In this document: in pieces, positions 26,125 through 35,226 of the stretch
How positions within the stretch are numbered: the stretch's first letter is position 1
Layout: the number at the start of each line of letters is the position of its first letter
Source of the DNA: Albidovulum litorale
GTDB lineage: Bacteria; Pseudomonadota; Alphaproteobacteria; Rhodobacterales; Rhodobacteraceae
DNA: 64,000 nucleotides
Reading direction: 5' to 3'
Assembly: GCF_025751495.1 (NCBI RefSeq)
Contig: NZ_JAOWKZ010000001.1
Coordinates: forward strand, 999,920 to 1,063,919
Program-made: the position numbers and the translations under genes
Notes under the pieces: generated by a model
The model's input: only the letters and a program-made list of their open reading frames with translations
Database searches by the model: none
What the model was told of the DNA's origin: nothing

Positions 26125-26154
26125 CCGTTACCGTATTCTCTATGTCAGGAATTG

Positions 26155-26325
26155 TCAGGCGATCTGACGGGCCTGACGGACGAAGAGCGGCGGGCGCGTC
26201 GTCGTCACAGGGCGGCGGGTCCGGTTGACTTCGCTGCCCATGGTTACGAGGCGGCTTTCGAACGCGTCCTGCTTGTCGGTGCGGTTGCGGAACAAGCGGC
26301 TCAGAATGGCGGTTGCGAGTTTCAT
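26155..26325 (-). CDS. 56-aa basic hypothetical protein
   Basis: Starts MKLATAILSRLFRNRTDKQ and ends in an Arg/Thr-rich tail (VNRTRRPVTTTRPPLFVRQ). A good ribosome-binding site (AGGACAGGAAG) directly precedes the ATG at 26325. No transmembrane segment beyond a weakly hydrophobic N-terminus. It is not recognised, and could be spurious, but the start signal is better than for most random frames here. Its 3' end contains an inverted GTCAGGC/GCCTGAC. Confidence 0.45.
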   Translation of the reverse strand: MKLATAILSRLFRNRTDKQDAFESRLVTMGSEVNRTRRPVTTTRPPLFVRQARQIA

Positions 26326-26513
26326 CTTCCTGTCCTGCCTTTTAGCATGCGCCCCGTAAGTGAAGTCTTGACCGAGCACCGTGTCCGAAAATTGGCGCGT
26401 TGTGGGACATTCAGGGGATTTCTCGCGACAGTTGAGGCGATTGCACACGGTGCATCCCTAATGCGCTCTCCCGCCCCCGGACTGGGAGCGGAGAGGAATC
26501 AATCGCCCGAAGG

Positions 26514-29500
26514 TCAGGTTCTGAGGACGCGGTAGACCGCCGGAATCACCAAAACGGTCAGCAACGTCGAGGAGGCGAGCCCGAAAAGCAGCGAGATGGC
26601 GAGGCCCTGAAAGATCGGGTCGGTCAGGATCACCGCCGCGCCGATCATGGCGGCGAGAGCGGTCAGCAGAATCGGTTTGAAGCGGATCGCGCCGGCCTCG
26701 ATCAGGATCTCGGTCAGCGGCCTATCGCGGTTCGGCGCGTGGCGGATGAAGTCCACGAGCAGGATCGAGTTCCGCACGATGATACCGGCAAGCGCGATGA
26801 AGCCGATCATCGACGTCGCAGAGAACGGCGCACCAAAGGCCCAGTGACCACCGAGGATGCCGATGAAGGTCAGCGGGATCGGCGTCAGGATCACCAGCGG
26901 CACCTTGAACGATCCGAACTGCGCGACGACGAGGATGTAGATGCCCAGGAGCGCCACGCCAAAGGCCGCGCCCATGTCGCGGAAGGTGACCCAGGTTACC
27001 TCCCACTCCCCGTCCCAGAGAAGCGTAGGTCCGGTTTCGTCCTCGGGCTGGCCATGGAGCGAAATGTCCGGTTTCGGCAATCCGGTCCAGTCCTGCGCAT
27101 CAAGCGCATCCTGAACGGCGAGCATTCCGTACAATGGGGCCTCGAAATCACCCGCCAGTTCCGCTGTCACCATCTCGGCCTCACGGCCGTTGTGGCGGAA
27201 GACCGGGAAAGAAGCGGTTTCCTCGGTCACTTCGACAACGTCGCCCAGTTCGACCACGCCGCGCGCGCCCGGAAGCACGTTCGCCGGGATAGGCGTCGTG
27301 AGGAACGTCTCGTCAAGCGTGCGTTCGCCCTTTGGCCGCTCGACCCGGATCGGGATCGGTTGGCGACCCTCGCCGCGATGGGAATAACCGATGGTCGTGC
27401 CGCCGTTCAGGATTGCGATCGTATCAAAGACATCGGATTCCTGGACCTGGAAGAACTCGGCATTGTCGGTCGAGATCGTCGCGCGCAGCCGCCGTGCGGG
27501 CTGCCCGTATGAATTGTCTACGTCAACGATGAACGGGACCGAACGGAACGCGTCTTCGACCTTTTCAGCAACCTGCCTGCGTGTTTCGGGGTCCGGTCCA
27601 TAGATCTCGGCCAGAAGCGTGGCCAGCACGGGCGGCCCCGGGGGTGGCTCAACGGTTTTCAGCGACGTACCTTCAGGCACCGGAAGCGCCATAATCCGGT
27701 CGCGGATTTCCAGCGCGATATCGTGGCTTGTCCGGTCGCGTTCGCCCTTGGGCAAAAGGTTGATCGCGACCTCGCCCATCTCGGGCATGGACCGCAGGTA
27801 GGAATGCCGCACGAGACCGTTGAAGTTGAAGGGCGCCGCCGTACCCGCATGGGTCTGGACCGACCGCACCTCGGGCAGGTCCAGCACCGCGCGGGCAACC
27901 GCCTGCGCCACGGCATCGGTCGCCTCGACCGACGATCCTTCGGGAAGGTCGATGGTGACTTGCAACTCCGACTTGTTGTCGAAGGGCAAGAGCTTGACCG
28001 TCACGTCCTTGGTATAAAAGAGCGCAAGCGAACCGAAGGTCAGGACAAGCACCGCCCCGATGAACCCCCAGCTGCGCGCCTTTGACGCGAGGATAGGCTT
28101 CGCCACCGCCGAATAGGCGCGGCCAAGCGGACCGCCCTGCCCTTCCTCATGCCCATGGGTCGGCGCCTTACCCGCCACCTTCAGCATCAGCCAGGGCGTG
28201 ACCATGACCGCAACGAAGAACGAAAAGATCATCGCGGCAGAGGCGTTGGCAGGGATCGGCGACATGTAGGGGCCCATCAGGCCCGAGACGAACAGCATCG
28301 GCAGAAGGGCGGCGACAACCGTCAGCGTAGCGACGATGGTCGGGTTGCCGACCTCGGCCACGGCGTCGATGGCGGCCTGCCGCCGGTCGCGCCCGTCATG
28401 CATCCCCCAATGGCGGGCGATGTTTTCAATCACCACGATGGCATCGTCGACGAGGATACCGATGGAGAAAATCAGCGCGAAAAGCGAGACGCGGTTCAGC
28501 GTGTAACCCATGAGCCAGGAGGCAAAGAGCGTCAGGAGGATCGTGACCGGGATCACCACCGCGACCACAACCGCCTCACGCCGCCCGATAGCCAGCCAGA
28601 CAAGGGCGATGATCGACACCGTCGCCAATGCAAGGTGATAGAGCAGTTCATTCGCCTTTTCATTGGCGCTTTCGCCGTAATCGCGGGTGACCTCGACCTC
28701 GATGTCATGCGGGATCAGCGTGCCTTCCAGTGCATGCGCCTTGTGCAGGATCGCCTCGGCCACAGTAACCGCGTTTGAACCGGCCCGCTTGGCAACGGCG
28801 AGCGTCACGGAGGGGCGGCGAATAAGGCCGGTTTCGGTCTTGGTGACGGTCGCGACGCGCAGTTCCTCGGCCCCTGAGACAAAGCTGACATCGGCAACGT
28901 CGCGCACATAGACCGGACGTCCGTCCCGCGTGGTCATCAGAAGGTTTCCGATCTCCTGCGGCGAGGACAGGGTTTCGCCCGCGATGACCTCGATCTGCTG
29001 CCCCTGATCGCGGACATTGCCCACCGGCATGGCCCGGTTCGCACCCTGCACCTTGCCCGCAAGCTGTTGCAGCGTGACGCCGTAAAGCGCGAGCCGCGCC
29101 GGATCGGGCGCGATGCGGATACGCTCAGAGGTCTCGCCCACTATATAAGTCAGCCCCACATCGGGAATCTTGGCGATCTCGGTCCTCAGTTCGCGGGCGA
29201 TGCGGGTCAGATCGTTGGCGCTGACCCGGTCGGCGGCACCTTCGGTCGGTGACAGCGTCAGTGACAGGATCGCCACATCGTCGATGCCGCGTCCGATAAT
29301 CTGCGGTTCCGGCACACCCACGGGAATGCGGTCCATATTCGCGCGCACCTTGTCATGGACCCGCAGCACCGCCGCGTCAGACGAGGTGCCGACAAGGAAT
29401 CGGGCCGTGACCATGACCTGATCATCGCGGCTCTGCGAGTAAACATGCTCGACCCCGTCGATGCCCTTGACGATGGTCTCCAGGGGTTCGGTGATCAGCT

Positions 29501-29708
29501 TGACGGCGTCGGCAGCCTTCAGCCCGTCGGCGCGCACCATGATATCGACCATGGGCACCGAGATCTGCGGCTCTTCCTCGCGCGGCAGCGAGACGAGCGC
29601 GACGAGGCCGAAGACAAAGGCGGCAAGCAGGAAAAGCGGCGTCAGCGGCGAACCGATGAAGGCGCGGGTCAGACCACCCGCGATGCCAAGTTTGGGGGCG
29701 TCGCTCAT
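26514..29708 (-). CDS. RND-family efflux transporter (inner-membrane pump, AcrB-type)
   Basis: The product is 1064 aa, with the 12-segment duplicated RND layout: TM1 PLFLLAAFVFGLVALV, the TM2-6 block with LFALIFSIGILVDDAIVVIENI (TM4 aspartates), and the C-terminal block ATSMIGFIALAGIIVRNSILLVDFI. Two large periplasmic loops carry EEEPQISVPMVDI. It uses proton flow to export a substrate through a tripartite complex. The substrate is unknown; homologues form a proteobacterial group distinct from multidrug AcrB. It overlaps the membrane-fusion gene by 4 nt. Confidence 0.95.
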   Translation of the reverse strand: MSDAPKLGIAGGLTRAFIGSPLTPLFLLAAFVFGLVALVSLPREEEPQISVPMVDIMVRADGLKAADAVKLITEPLETIVKGIDGVEHVYSQSRDDQVMVTARFLVGTSSDAAVLRVHDKVRANMDRIPVGVPEPQIIGRGIDDVAILSLTLSPTEGAADRVSANDLTRIARELRTEIAKIPDVGLTYIVGETSERIRIAPDPARLALYGVTLQQLAGKVQGANRAMPVGNVRDQGQQIEVIAGETLSSPQEIGNLLMTTRDGRPVYVRDVADVSFVSGAEELRVATVTKTETGLIRRPSVTLAVAKRAGSNAVTVAEAILHKAHALEGTLIPHDIEVEVTRDYGESANEKANELLYHLALATVSIIALVWLAIGRREAVVVAVVIPVTILLTLFASWLMGYTLNRVSLFALIFSIGILVDDAIVVIENIARHWGMHDGRDRRQAAIDAVAEVGNPTIVATLTVVAALLPMLFVSGLMGPYMSPIPANASAAMIFSFFVAVMVTPWLMLKVAGKAPTHGHEEGQGGPLGRAYSAVAKPILASKARSWGFIGAVLVLTFGSLALFYTKDVTVKLLPFDNKSELQVTIDLPEGSSVEATDAVAQAVARAVLDLPEVRSVQTHAGTAAPFNFNGLVRHSYLRSMPEMGEVAINLLPKGERDRTSHDIALEIRDRIMALPVPEGTSLKTVEPPPGPPVLATLLAEIYGPDPETRRQVAEKVEDAFRSVPFIVDVDNSYGQPARRLRATISTDNAEFFQVQESDVFDTIAILNGGTTIGYSHRGEGRQPIPIRVERPKGERTLDETFLTTPIPANVLPGARGVVELGDVVEVTEETASFPVFRHNGREAEMVTAELAGDFEAPLYGMLAVQDALDAQDWTGLPKPDISLHGQPEDETGPTLLWDGEWEVTWVTFRDMGAAFGVALLGIYILVVAQFGSFKVPLVILTPIPLTFIGILGGHWAFGAPFSATSMIGFIALAGIIVRNSILLVDFIRHAPNRDRPLTEILIEAGAIRFKPILLTALAAMIGAAVILTDPIFQGLAISLLFGLASSTLLTVLVIPAVYRVLRT

Positions 29709-30667
29709 GGCGTGACCACTGTATCGCCAGCGGCGAGGCCCGATAGGATCTCGACCATTTCTGCACTGTCGGTCACGACGGTTTCACCAGTGACGACGGC
29801 GCGCTCAGCCTCTTGCCCGGCCTCGCTGACCGTCACGAAATCGATGCCCGAGCGGGTCGCGACGGCCGCTGCGGGAACAAGCAAGGCCTCGCGCTCGCTG
29901 ACCGGCAGTTGAACCAGAACGCGGGCATTCACATAGGCGGTGTCGAGACCGGCGACTTCGACATCTGCCGTCACGCGACCGTTGTCGATTTGGGGGTAAA
30001 GTTTGGCAATACGGCCTTCGTTTTCACCACTGTCAGTGGTGATGCGGATCGCATCGCCCTCTGCCAGAGCGGTCGCATGACGCTCGGGCACGGAAAGACG
30101 CAGGAAAAACCCGCCCCCACCGATCGTCGCCACCGGTTCACCGGGCAGGACCACCGCCCCCGGTGTGACAGGAACAGTCAGAATCTTTCCCGCAGCGGGG
30201 GCCAAGACACGGCCTTCGGTCGCCTGCTGGACCGAAATATCGCGCTGCGCCTCGGTCGCACTGATCTGACCGCGCACCACATCGACCGCCGTGCGCAGCT
30301 GATCCAGCCGCTGCACCGTCGCCACGCCGCGTTCCACCAGCGTCTCGCCACGCTTGAGTTCGGTTTCCGCCGTTTCAAGCTGGGCTTTCAAAGCAGCGAT
30401 CTGGGCATCATAGGCGGCGATCTGGAACTCGATCTTGTCGTCATGGACGACAGCGATCTCCTGCCCCTCGGTCACCGTGTCGCCCTCGCTGACCGAAAGC
30501 GATCGGATGGTGCCGCCGATGCGCGCGCGGGCGGGGATCGTCTCCTTCGTCTCGATCCGGCCGTAGACGGCTTTCCATTCGGGAAGCATCACGGGCGAAA
30601 GTGTCACCGTCTCGGACAGAGCCGGTCCGGCAACCGCAAGGAAAGAGACGAACAAAAGCGCGCGCAT
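29705..30667 (-). CDS. RND periplasmic adaptor (membrane-fusion protein)
   Basis: The product is 320 aa with a signal peptide (MRALLFVSFLAVAGPALS). The barrel-sandwich lipoyl halves (GGTIRSLSVSEGDTVTEGQ and APAAGKILTVPVTPGAVVLPGEP) flank a coiled-coil hairpin (about residues 80-140). A beta-barrel domain and membrane-proximal domain follow. It bridges the inner-membrane RND pump and an outer-membrane channel, which is not encoded here. It starts 12 nt after the DUF2892 gene stop, so all three genes likely form one operon. Confidence 0.93.
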   Translation of the reverse strand: MRALLFVSFLAVAGPALSETVTLSPVMLPEWKAVYGRIETKETIPARARIGGTIRSLSVSEGDTVTEGQEIAVVHDDKIEFQIAAYDAQIAALKAQLETAETELKRGETLVERGVATVQRLDQLRTAVDVVRGQISATEAQRDISVQQATEGRVLAPAAGKILTVPVTPGAVVLPGEPVATIGGGGFFLRLSVPERHATALAEGDAIRITTDSGENEGRIAKLYPQIDNGRVTADVEVAGLDTAYVNARVLVQLPVSEREALLVPAAAVATRSGIDFVTVSEAGQEAERAVVTGETVVTDSAEMVEILSGLAAGDTVVTP

Positions 30668-30678
30668 CGGAATGCCTT

Positions 30679-30879
30679 TCAGAATGCTGTGCCGGGCTTG
30701 ATCCCCAGCTTGCGGAAGATCGAGGCCGCCGGACAGAAACCGGTAAAGGCCGATTGCAGCATGTTCACGCCAATAAAGACGGTGAACCAGACAAAGTAGG
30801 ACGAAACCCAGACGGTCAGCGCCACCGAAAGCAGGACCATGATACCGGCAAAAGCAAGAACAGAGCGATCAAGGGTCAT
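30679..30879 (-). CDS. DUF2892 small membrane protein
   Basis: The product is 66 aa with two membrane segments (about residues 9-27 and 30-45) and the family ending CPAASIFRKLGIKPG. DUF2892 domains occur alone or fused to rhodanese in sulfide/persulfide-handling operons. The ATG at 30879 has GAGGTG upstream; a GTG four codons earlier is less likely. It is the first gene of the RND operon and lies just downstream of a CATTC-N8-GAATG operator. Confidence 0.9.
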   Translation of the reverse strand: MTLDRSVLAFAGIMVLLSVALTVWVSSYFVWFTVFIGVNMLQSAFTGFCPAASIFRKLGIKPGTAF

Positions 30880-30903
30880 AGTGCACCTCACATGTTTCTT
30901 TCA

Positions 30904-30921
30904 CATTCACATTTATGAATG
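30904..30921 (-). promoter_or_regulatory. CATTC-N8-GAATG operator upstream of DUF2892-RND operon
   Basis: CATTC (30904-30908) and GAATG (30917-30921) form a perfect inverted repeat with an 8-nt spacer. ATTC-N8-GAAT is the known site of SqrR/BigR-type ArsR-family persulfide sensors. On the minus strand it overlaps the probable -10, about 17 nt from a TTGCAA -35 (30933-30938), as expected for a repressor. Confidence 0.6.
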
Positions 30922-31130
30922 TATTTTCCGGATTGCAAGATATTCCGGCCCCGGGGCGTCAGAAAATTCGCGGCGTGTAATACAAGTTTCGACAATCATC
31001 ACCCTTCCTGCTCTGGCCCGTGCGTTCACAAATGCTGACACACTGGACATCCATGCACTTTGACCAGCATCATGTTACGGCATTCAAAATATGCCGGGTT
31101 GACCGGCGGCGAGATTCACCCTGACCCCCA

Positions 31131-31159
31131 TTCACGTGCCTCGCGCGTTAGGCTATATG
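31131..31159 (+). promoter_or_regulatory. Candidate promoter giving a leaderless rimO mRNA
   Basis: TTCACG (31131-31136), a 17-nt spacer and TATATG (31154-31159). The -10 ends 6 nt before the rimO ATG at 31166, and no Shine-Dalgarno sequence precedes that ATG. Confidence 0.5.
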
Positions 31160-31165
31160 CCGCGG

Positions 31166-32536
31166 ATGAGCCAGAACCCGCCCAACCTCCGCCCCGACCT
31201 CGCGCCGAAGCCCGTCTTCGACAGTCCCGCCCGGCCCGGCCAGCCCCGGATCGGCATGGTCTCGCTTGGCTGCCCCAAGGCGCTGGTGGACAGCGAGCGC
31301 ATCCTGACGCGCCTGCGCGCCGAAGGTTATGCGATCAGCCCGGACTATCAGGGGGCGGATGCGGTCATCGTCAATACCTGCGGCTTTCTCGACAGCGCCA
31401 AAGCCGAAAGCCTTGAGGCGATTGGCGAGGCACTGACCGAAAACGGCCGCGTCATCGTCACCGGCTGTCTCGGGGCCGAGCCTGACTATATAACCGGTGC
31501 GCACCCTTCGGTTCTGGCCGTAACCGGCCCGCATCAATACGAACAGGTGCTGGACGCGGTGCATGTGGCCGTGCCACCCGCACCCGATCCCTTCGTGGAC
31601 CTTCTGCCTGCGGCCGGGGTGAAACTGACCCCCCGCCATTACAGCTATCTGAAGATCTCCGAGGGCTGTAACCACAAATGCCGTTTCTGCATCATCCCCG
31701 ACATGCGTGGGCGGCTCGTCTCGCGTCCCGCCCACGCGGTCATCCGCGAGGCCGAGAAGCTGGTCGAGGCGGGCGTCCGCGAACTCTTGGTGATCAGCCA
31801 GGATACCTCAGCCTACGGGCTGGACCTGAAACATGCCGAAAAGAACGGCCACCGCGCCCATATCACCGACCTCGCCCGCGATCTGGGGTCGCTCGGCTCT
31901 TGGGTGCGGTTGCACTACGTCTATCCCTACCCCCATGTGCGCGACCTCATTCCGCTGATGGCAGAGGGGCTGATCCTGCCCTATCTCGACATCCCGTTCC
32001 AGCATGCCCATCCCGACACGCTGAAGCGGATGGCACGGCCTGCGGCGGCGGCGAAAACTCTGGACGAAATCGCCGCGTGGCGCGCTGTCTGCCCGGACAT
32101 CACGCTGCGGTCGACCTTCATCGTCGGTTATCCCGGCGAGACGGAGGAAGAGTTTCAGACCCTGCTCGACTGGATGGACGAAGCGCAGCTCGATCGGGTC
32201 GGCTGCTTTCAGTACGAAAATGTCGATGGCGCGCGGTCAAACGCCCTGCCCGACCATGTGCCCGACGAGGTCAAGCAGGACCGCTGGGACCGGTTTATGG
32301 AAAAGGCGCAGGCGATTTCCGAGGCGAAGCTGGCCGCCAAGGTGGGCACGCGCATCGAGGTCATCGTCGATACCGTCGATGACGAAGGCGCCACCTGCCG
32401 CACCAAGGCGGATGCACCCGAAATCGACGGCAATCTCTTCATCGACGAGGATTTCAAGGGGCTCGCCCCGGGCGATATCGTGACCGTCGAGGTGGAGGAA
32501 GCCAGCGAATACGATCTGTGGGGACGGCGAGCGTAA
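31166..32536 (+). CDS. rimO: Ribosomal protein S12 methylthiotransferase RimO
   Basis: The product is 456 aa. The N-terminal UPF0004 domain binds one 4Fe-4S cluster through C36, C72 and C101 ([32 protein letters not shown]). The radical-SAM cluster is C168-x3-C172-x2-C175 ([10 protein letters not shown]), and the C-terminal TRAM domain ends the protein. RimO methylthiolates an aspartate of S12. The ATG at 31166 is the natural start (MSQNPPN); ATG codons just upstream would overlap the promoter. It is a single-gene unit. Confidence 0.97.
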   Translation: MSQNPPNLRPDLAPKPVFDSPARPGQPRIGMVSLGCPKALVDSERILTRLRAEGYAISPDYQGADAVIVNTCGFLDSAKAESLEAIGEALTENGRVIVTGCLGAEPDYITGAHPSVLAVTGPHQYEQVLDAVHVAVPPAPDPFVDLLPAAGVKLTPRHYSYLKISEGCNHKCRFCIIPDMRGRLVSRPAHAVIREAEKLVEAGVRELLVISQDTSAYGLDLKHAEKNGHRAHITDLARDLGSLGSWVRLHYVYPYPHVRDLIPLMAEGLILPYLDIPFQHAHPDTLKRMARPAAAAKTLDEIAAWRAVCPDITLRSTFIVGYPGETEEEFQTLLDWMDEAQLDRVGCFQYENVDGARSNALPDHVPDEVKQDRWDRFMEKAQAISEAKLAAKVGTRIEVIVDTVDDEGATCRTKADAPEIDGNLFIDEDFKGLAPGDIVTVEVEEASEYDLWGRRA

Positions 32537-32694
32537 CTGCTTATGCGAGGCCTGCGAGCGGAAACACGCAAGTGGTGCCCACCCGACCTTTGCCATACGT
32601 TTTGCCGACATTCAGCAGACGTTCTGCCGACCGCAGCATTCAACCGCACAACGGCTTTCGCTTTCAAAACTTTGAAATAGGCCTCACATGCCAA

Positions 32695-32723
32695 CCCCGC
32701 CGCCGGGGAGCACGGCGACGGGG
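32695..32723 (+). terminator. Possible terminator hairpin downstream of rimO
   Basis: CCCCG and CGGGG arms with an inner CCG/CGG pairing form a GC-rich hairpin about 160 nt after rimO; it is followed by TCTTCG rather than a T-tract. The rest of 32537-32825 shows no gene or RNA I recognise. Confidence 0.3.
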
Positions 32724-32825
32724 TCTTCGCATCACGTCGGATGTCTCGCGTGCTGCGGGCCACCCACCCAAGCACCGTAATCGAAGGCTAGCATAGACCC
32801 GGCCCTTCAACGATACCGGTATCCC

Positions 32826-33188
32826 CTACCCCAGCAGGATGACCAGCCAGGTGCAGCCGCCCGCGAGTGCGGTCAGCGCCACGGCCGCTGATCCGCAATC
32901 CTTGGCCTTGCCGGCATGTGGATTGCGCTCGGGCGAAGCCAAATCGACGATCTCCTCGATCGCGGTATTGAAAAGCTCCGCCGCAAGGATGATGAGGCCG
33001 AGTGCGATGATCAGGGCCCGCTCGCCCGCAGTCAGGTCCAGCCAGAAGGCAAGTCCGGCCGAAAGAACGTTTACCACGACCCATTGGCGCAGTGATTTCT
33101 CGGTCGCCCAGGCCGATGCGAAACCCTGCCATGACCATGTGGCGGTGTTCACAAACCGCCGCAACTCCGCAGCAATGTCCAAAGCCAT
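32826..33188 (-). CDS. dgkA: Diacylglycerol kinase (DgkA, prokaryotic small type)
   Basis: The product is 120 aa with three membrane segments. The conserved catalytic block ELFNTAIEEIVDLAS (about residues 71-85) and the amphipathic N-terminus (RFVNTATWSWQGFASAW) are present. It phosphorylates diacylglycerol (or undecaprenol in some bacteria) at the inner membrane. The ATG at 33188 has GGGAGGAGG upstream. Confidence 0.93.
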   Translation of the reverse strand: MALDIAAELRRFVNTATWSWQGFASAWATEKSLRQWVVVNVLSAGLAFWLDLTAGERALIIALGLIILAAELFNTAIEEIVDLASPERNPHAGKAKDCGSAAVALTALAGGCTWLVILLG

Positions 33189-33310
33189 CGCCTCCTCCCG
33201 TCTGTTCGCAGGCGAGACTACCGGCGACACATGGGCATCGCCAGCATTGCCGCTGTTCCGACGTGTCCCTGAACTGTTGGGGTTGGCTGAAATGCCACAG
33301 GCCGGAACGG

Positions 33311-33673
33311 TCAGCCCCGTTCGGCCAGATAGGTCCGCACCGCTGCAGTCACATGGCGAAAGCGGTCTCCACCCAGCTTCACGCCGCCATACCAGCGGGT
33401 GACGACGACGATGTGGTTGGTCAGCCCTTCGCGCTCCAGCATCCGCAGGATGACCGCGCCAGCCCCGCTTTCGCCGTCATCGTTCTTCAGCGGCTCCGGC
33501 TGGCCATCGGTCTCAAGCAGCACAGCCCAGCTGTTATGCGTTGCCTTTGCGAATTTCTTGATCGTCGTCAGGTCGCGGATGAAGGCATCCGCCGCCGCGC
33601 GGTCTGCGACCAGCCCGCCTGACACGGCATAGCGTGATCCCCGATCCGAAATGACGTTTTCAATGATCCGCAT
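33311..33673 (-). CDS. YigZ/IMPACT-family (UPF0029) protein
   Basis: The product is 120 aa and has the family core: KKFAKATHNSWAVLLE (about residues 39-54), the NDDGESGAGAVILRML block with the conserved DGEP/DGE-type loop, and VVVTRWYGGVKLGGDRF. The C-terminal ferredoxin-like domain of longer YigZ proteins is absent, so it is a single-domain form. Function of the family is not settled. The ribosome-binding site GGAGGTGCC precedes the ATG. Confidence 0.85.
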   Translation of the reverse strand: MRIIENVISDRGSRYAVSGGLVADRAAADAFIRDLTTIKKFAKATHNSWAVLLETDGQPEPLKNDDGESGAGAVILRMLEREGLTNHIVVVTRWYGGVKLGGDRFRHVTAAVRTYLAERG

Positions 33674-33725
33674 GGCACCTCCGGCCCCGGTGTATCGGGG
33701 AACGGACTGCCGGGAAAGGGCGGAT

Positions 33726-34010
33726 TCAGACGAGCCCGCGCAGGCCTTCTAGGATCGCACGGTTGGCGCACCAGTCGGGCGCGCAATCGGCGAGGCGGTC
33801 ATGGCCGGGTTCGCGGCGGATCGCTGGCCCCTCGTGGCAATCGCGGCAAAAGGCGAGGATCTCGCGGAAGTCTTCAGCCGTCAACATGCCCGAATGCACA
33901 GCCCTGCCAATATCCACCCCGTGACGCCGGGTTTCCGCATCGGTCAGGAAATAGGGCATATCCGGCTGGGTCCCGGTGCGGCGGGTGCTGAATCTGACAA
34001 CCTCGCTCAT
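33726..34010 (-). CDS. DUF6455-type cysteine-containing small protein
   Basis: The product is 94 aa. Four cysteines are arranged as C55-x2-C58-H59 and C76-x4-C81 in a helical C-terminal half, following a segment TRRHGVDIGRAVHSGMLTAEDF. The spacing fits a small metal or cluster site, as in the DUF6455 family of Rhodobacterales. The function is unknown. It lies in the minus-strand run between the M48 lipoprotein gene and the YigZ-type gene. Confidence 0.65.
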   Translation of the reverse strand: MSEVVRFSTRRTGTQPDMPYFLTDAETRRHGVDIGRAVHSGMLTAEDFREILAFCRDCHEGPAIRREPGHDRLADCAPDWCANRAILEGLRGLV

Positions 34011-34132
34011 GGCGGCGTTCCTCTCGCTGCGCTGATCCTGACGACAGGATCACCGCTCCGGAGGGGTCTACGCCTTGATCCATGTCAAGCCAGACGACGT
34101 CGGAACTGCGCCGCGCAGGTTCAGTCACAATG

Positions 34133-34837
34133 TCAGCGGAGCGTCGCCAGCGTCCGGCGCACAGTATCGATCCGGCTGGCATTGGGTGGATGGGTTCCGA
34201 GGAACCGGTTGCCCGGGTCGGGAATACGCGTGAAGAAGGCGGCACCCCGTTCAGGGTCATATCCGGCCTGCCAGGCGAGGATCGTCCCCAGCGCATCCGC
34301 CTCCAGTTCGTAGTCCTTGGCATAACGCCGCGCACCGAGCGTGCCGCCGATCTGCTGCGCTTCCCTGATCGCCGTGTCGCCGCCACCGGTCAGCGCCGTC
34401 AGGCCGCCGAGGATCAGCGCCCCTGTCATCGCCTCCTGCTGCTGCCTTGGCAGGTGCTCGGCGATGTGATGCGCCGCCTCGTGGCCCATTACAAAGGCAA
34501 GTTCGTCGGTATTGCGGGCGTCCGCGATCAAGGCCAGCGTGAAGGCGACGATCGGACGGCCGGAGCGATCCACTGTCTGGAAGGCGTTCGGCGGCTGGCC
34601 CGGCCGGTCATCGACGACAATCTGGAAATCGCAGTTCGCGCGGGCCTGCCGCGCGCGGCATTCCCGCTCGATCACCGGTTCCATCCGGGCCACGACCGAA
34701 ACGAAGTTGCGCGCCGCGACCTTGGGTCCAACAGCCGGTCCTGCCGACACCGGCGGCGGGCCCGATACCGGCACGACCGGCCCCTGTTCGACACAGGCCG
34801 CGAGTGCAAGGAAAACGATGACAAGTGACTTCTTCAT
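34133..34837 (-). CDS. M48-family metalloprotease lipoprotein
   Basis: The product is 234 aa. The lipobox ALAAC places the lipidated cysteine at C15, so the protein is membrane-anchored in the periplasm. The zinc site is H119-E120-AA-H123 with the downstream E-x-E-A-D block at 176-180. It resembles BepA/LoiP-type quality-control proteases but is shorter and lacks TPR repeats. Substrates are unknown. It is a single gene on the minus strand. Confidence 0.9.
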   Translation of the reverse strand: MKKSLVIVFLALAACVEQGPVVPVSGPPPVSAGPAVGPKVAARNFVSVVARMEPVIERECRARQARANCDFQIVVDDRPGQPPNAFQTVDRSGRPIVAFTLALIADARNTDELAFVMGHEAAHHIAEHLPRQQQEAMTGALILGGLTALTGGGDTAIREAQQIGGTLGARRYAKDYELEADALGTILAWQAGYDPERGAAFFTRIPDPGNRFLGTHPPNASRIDTVRRTLATLR

Positions 34838-34951
34838 GTGCCTCTCCGGGCGCTTTGACTGCGTCGATCCGCCTGCCTCATGATACCGCCCCGCCTTGTC
34901 CGACGGAAGGGGCAGCCAGCCGCCTCTCCGGGTCGTGAATGCCTGGGGATA

Positions 34952-34980
34952 TTGAGCGTGCCTGCGCCCCGCGCTAGTGT
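34952..34980 (+). promoter_or_regulatory. Candidate promoter giving a leaderless mRNA for the 78-aa gene
   Basis: TTGAGC (34952-34957), a 17-nt spacer and TAGTGT (34975-34980). The -10 ends 6 nt before the ATG at 34987, and no Shine-Dalgarno sequence is present. Confidence 0.55.
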
Positions 34981-34986
34981 GATCCC

Positions 34987-35223
34987 ATGTTCACCATCGA
35001 GCACGATTTCGACGCCACCGTCATTACCCTCGTCGATGAGGGCAGCACACATCTGGAAGAGGATGTGACGATTCAGGGCTTTGCCGAATGCGTCACGATC
35101 GAGCAATACGATCCGCGCAAGGATGAGGTCTGCAAGATCGTCATGTCGATGGCACAGGTGCGCGAACTGGCGGCCGCGCTCAACCTGCCCGAAGGCGTCT
35201 ACCGGCTGAAACCGAAGGGCTGA
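34987..35223 (+). CDS. 78-aa acidic hypothetical protein
   Basis: Starts MFTIEHDFDATVITLVDEG and ends LNLPEGVYRLKPKG. The pattern is a small alpha/beta protein with a central acidic stretch (HLEEDVTIQGFAECVTIEQYDPRKDEV) and no membrane segment. I do not recognise a family with certainty. It is convergent with the HAD-UbiA gene (3 nt apart) and probably translated from a leaderless mRNA. Confidence 0.75.
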   Translation: MFTIEHDFDATVITLVDEGSTHLEEDVTIQGFAECVTIEQYDPRKDEVCKIVMSMAQVRELAAALNLPEGVYRLKPKG

Positions 35224-35226
35224 GGC

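Noticed and set aside
32209-32775. A 188-codon minus-strand frame across the end of rimO and the following gap
   Set aside because: Its greater part is antisense to rimO, and the rest has no start signal or recognisable domain.
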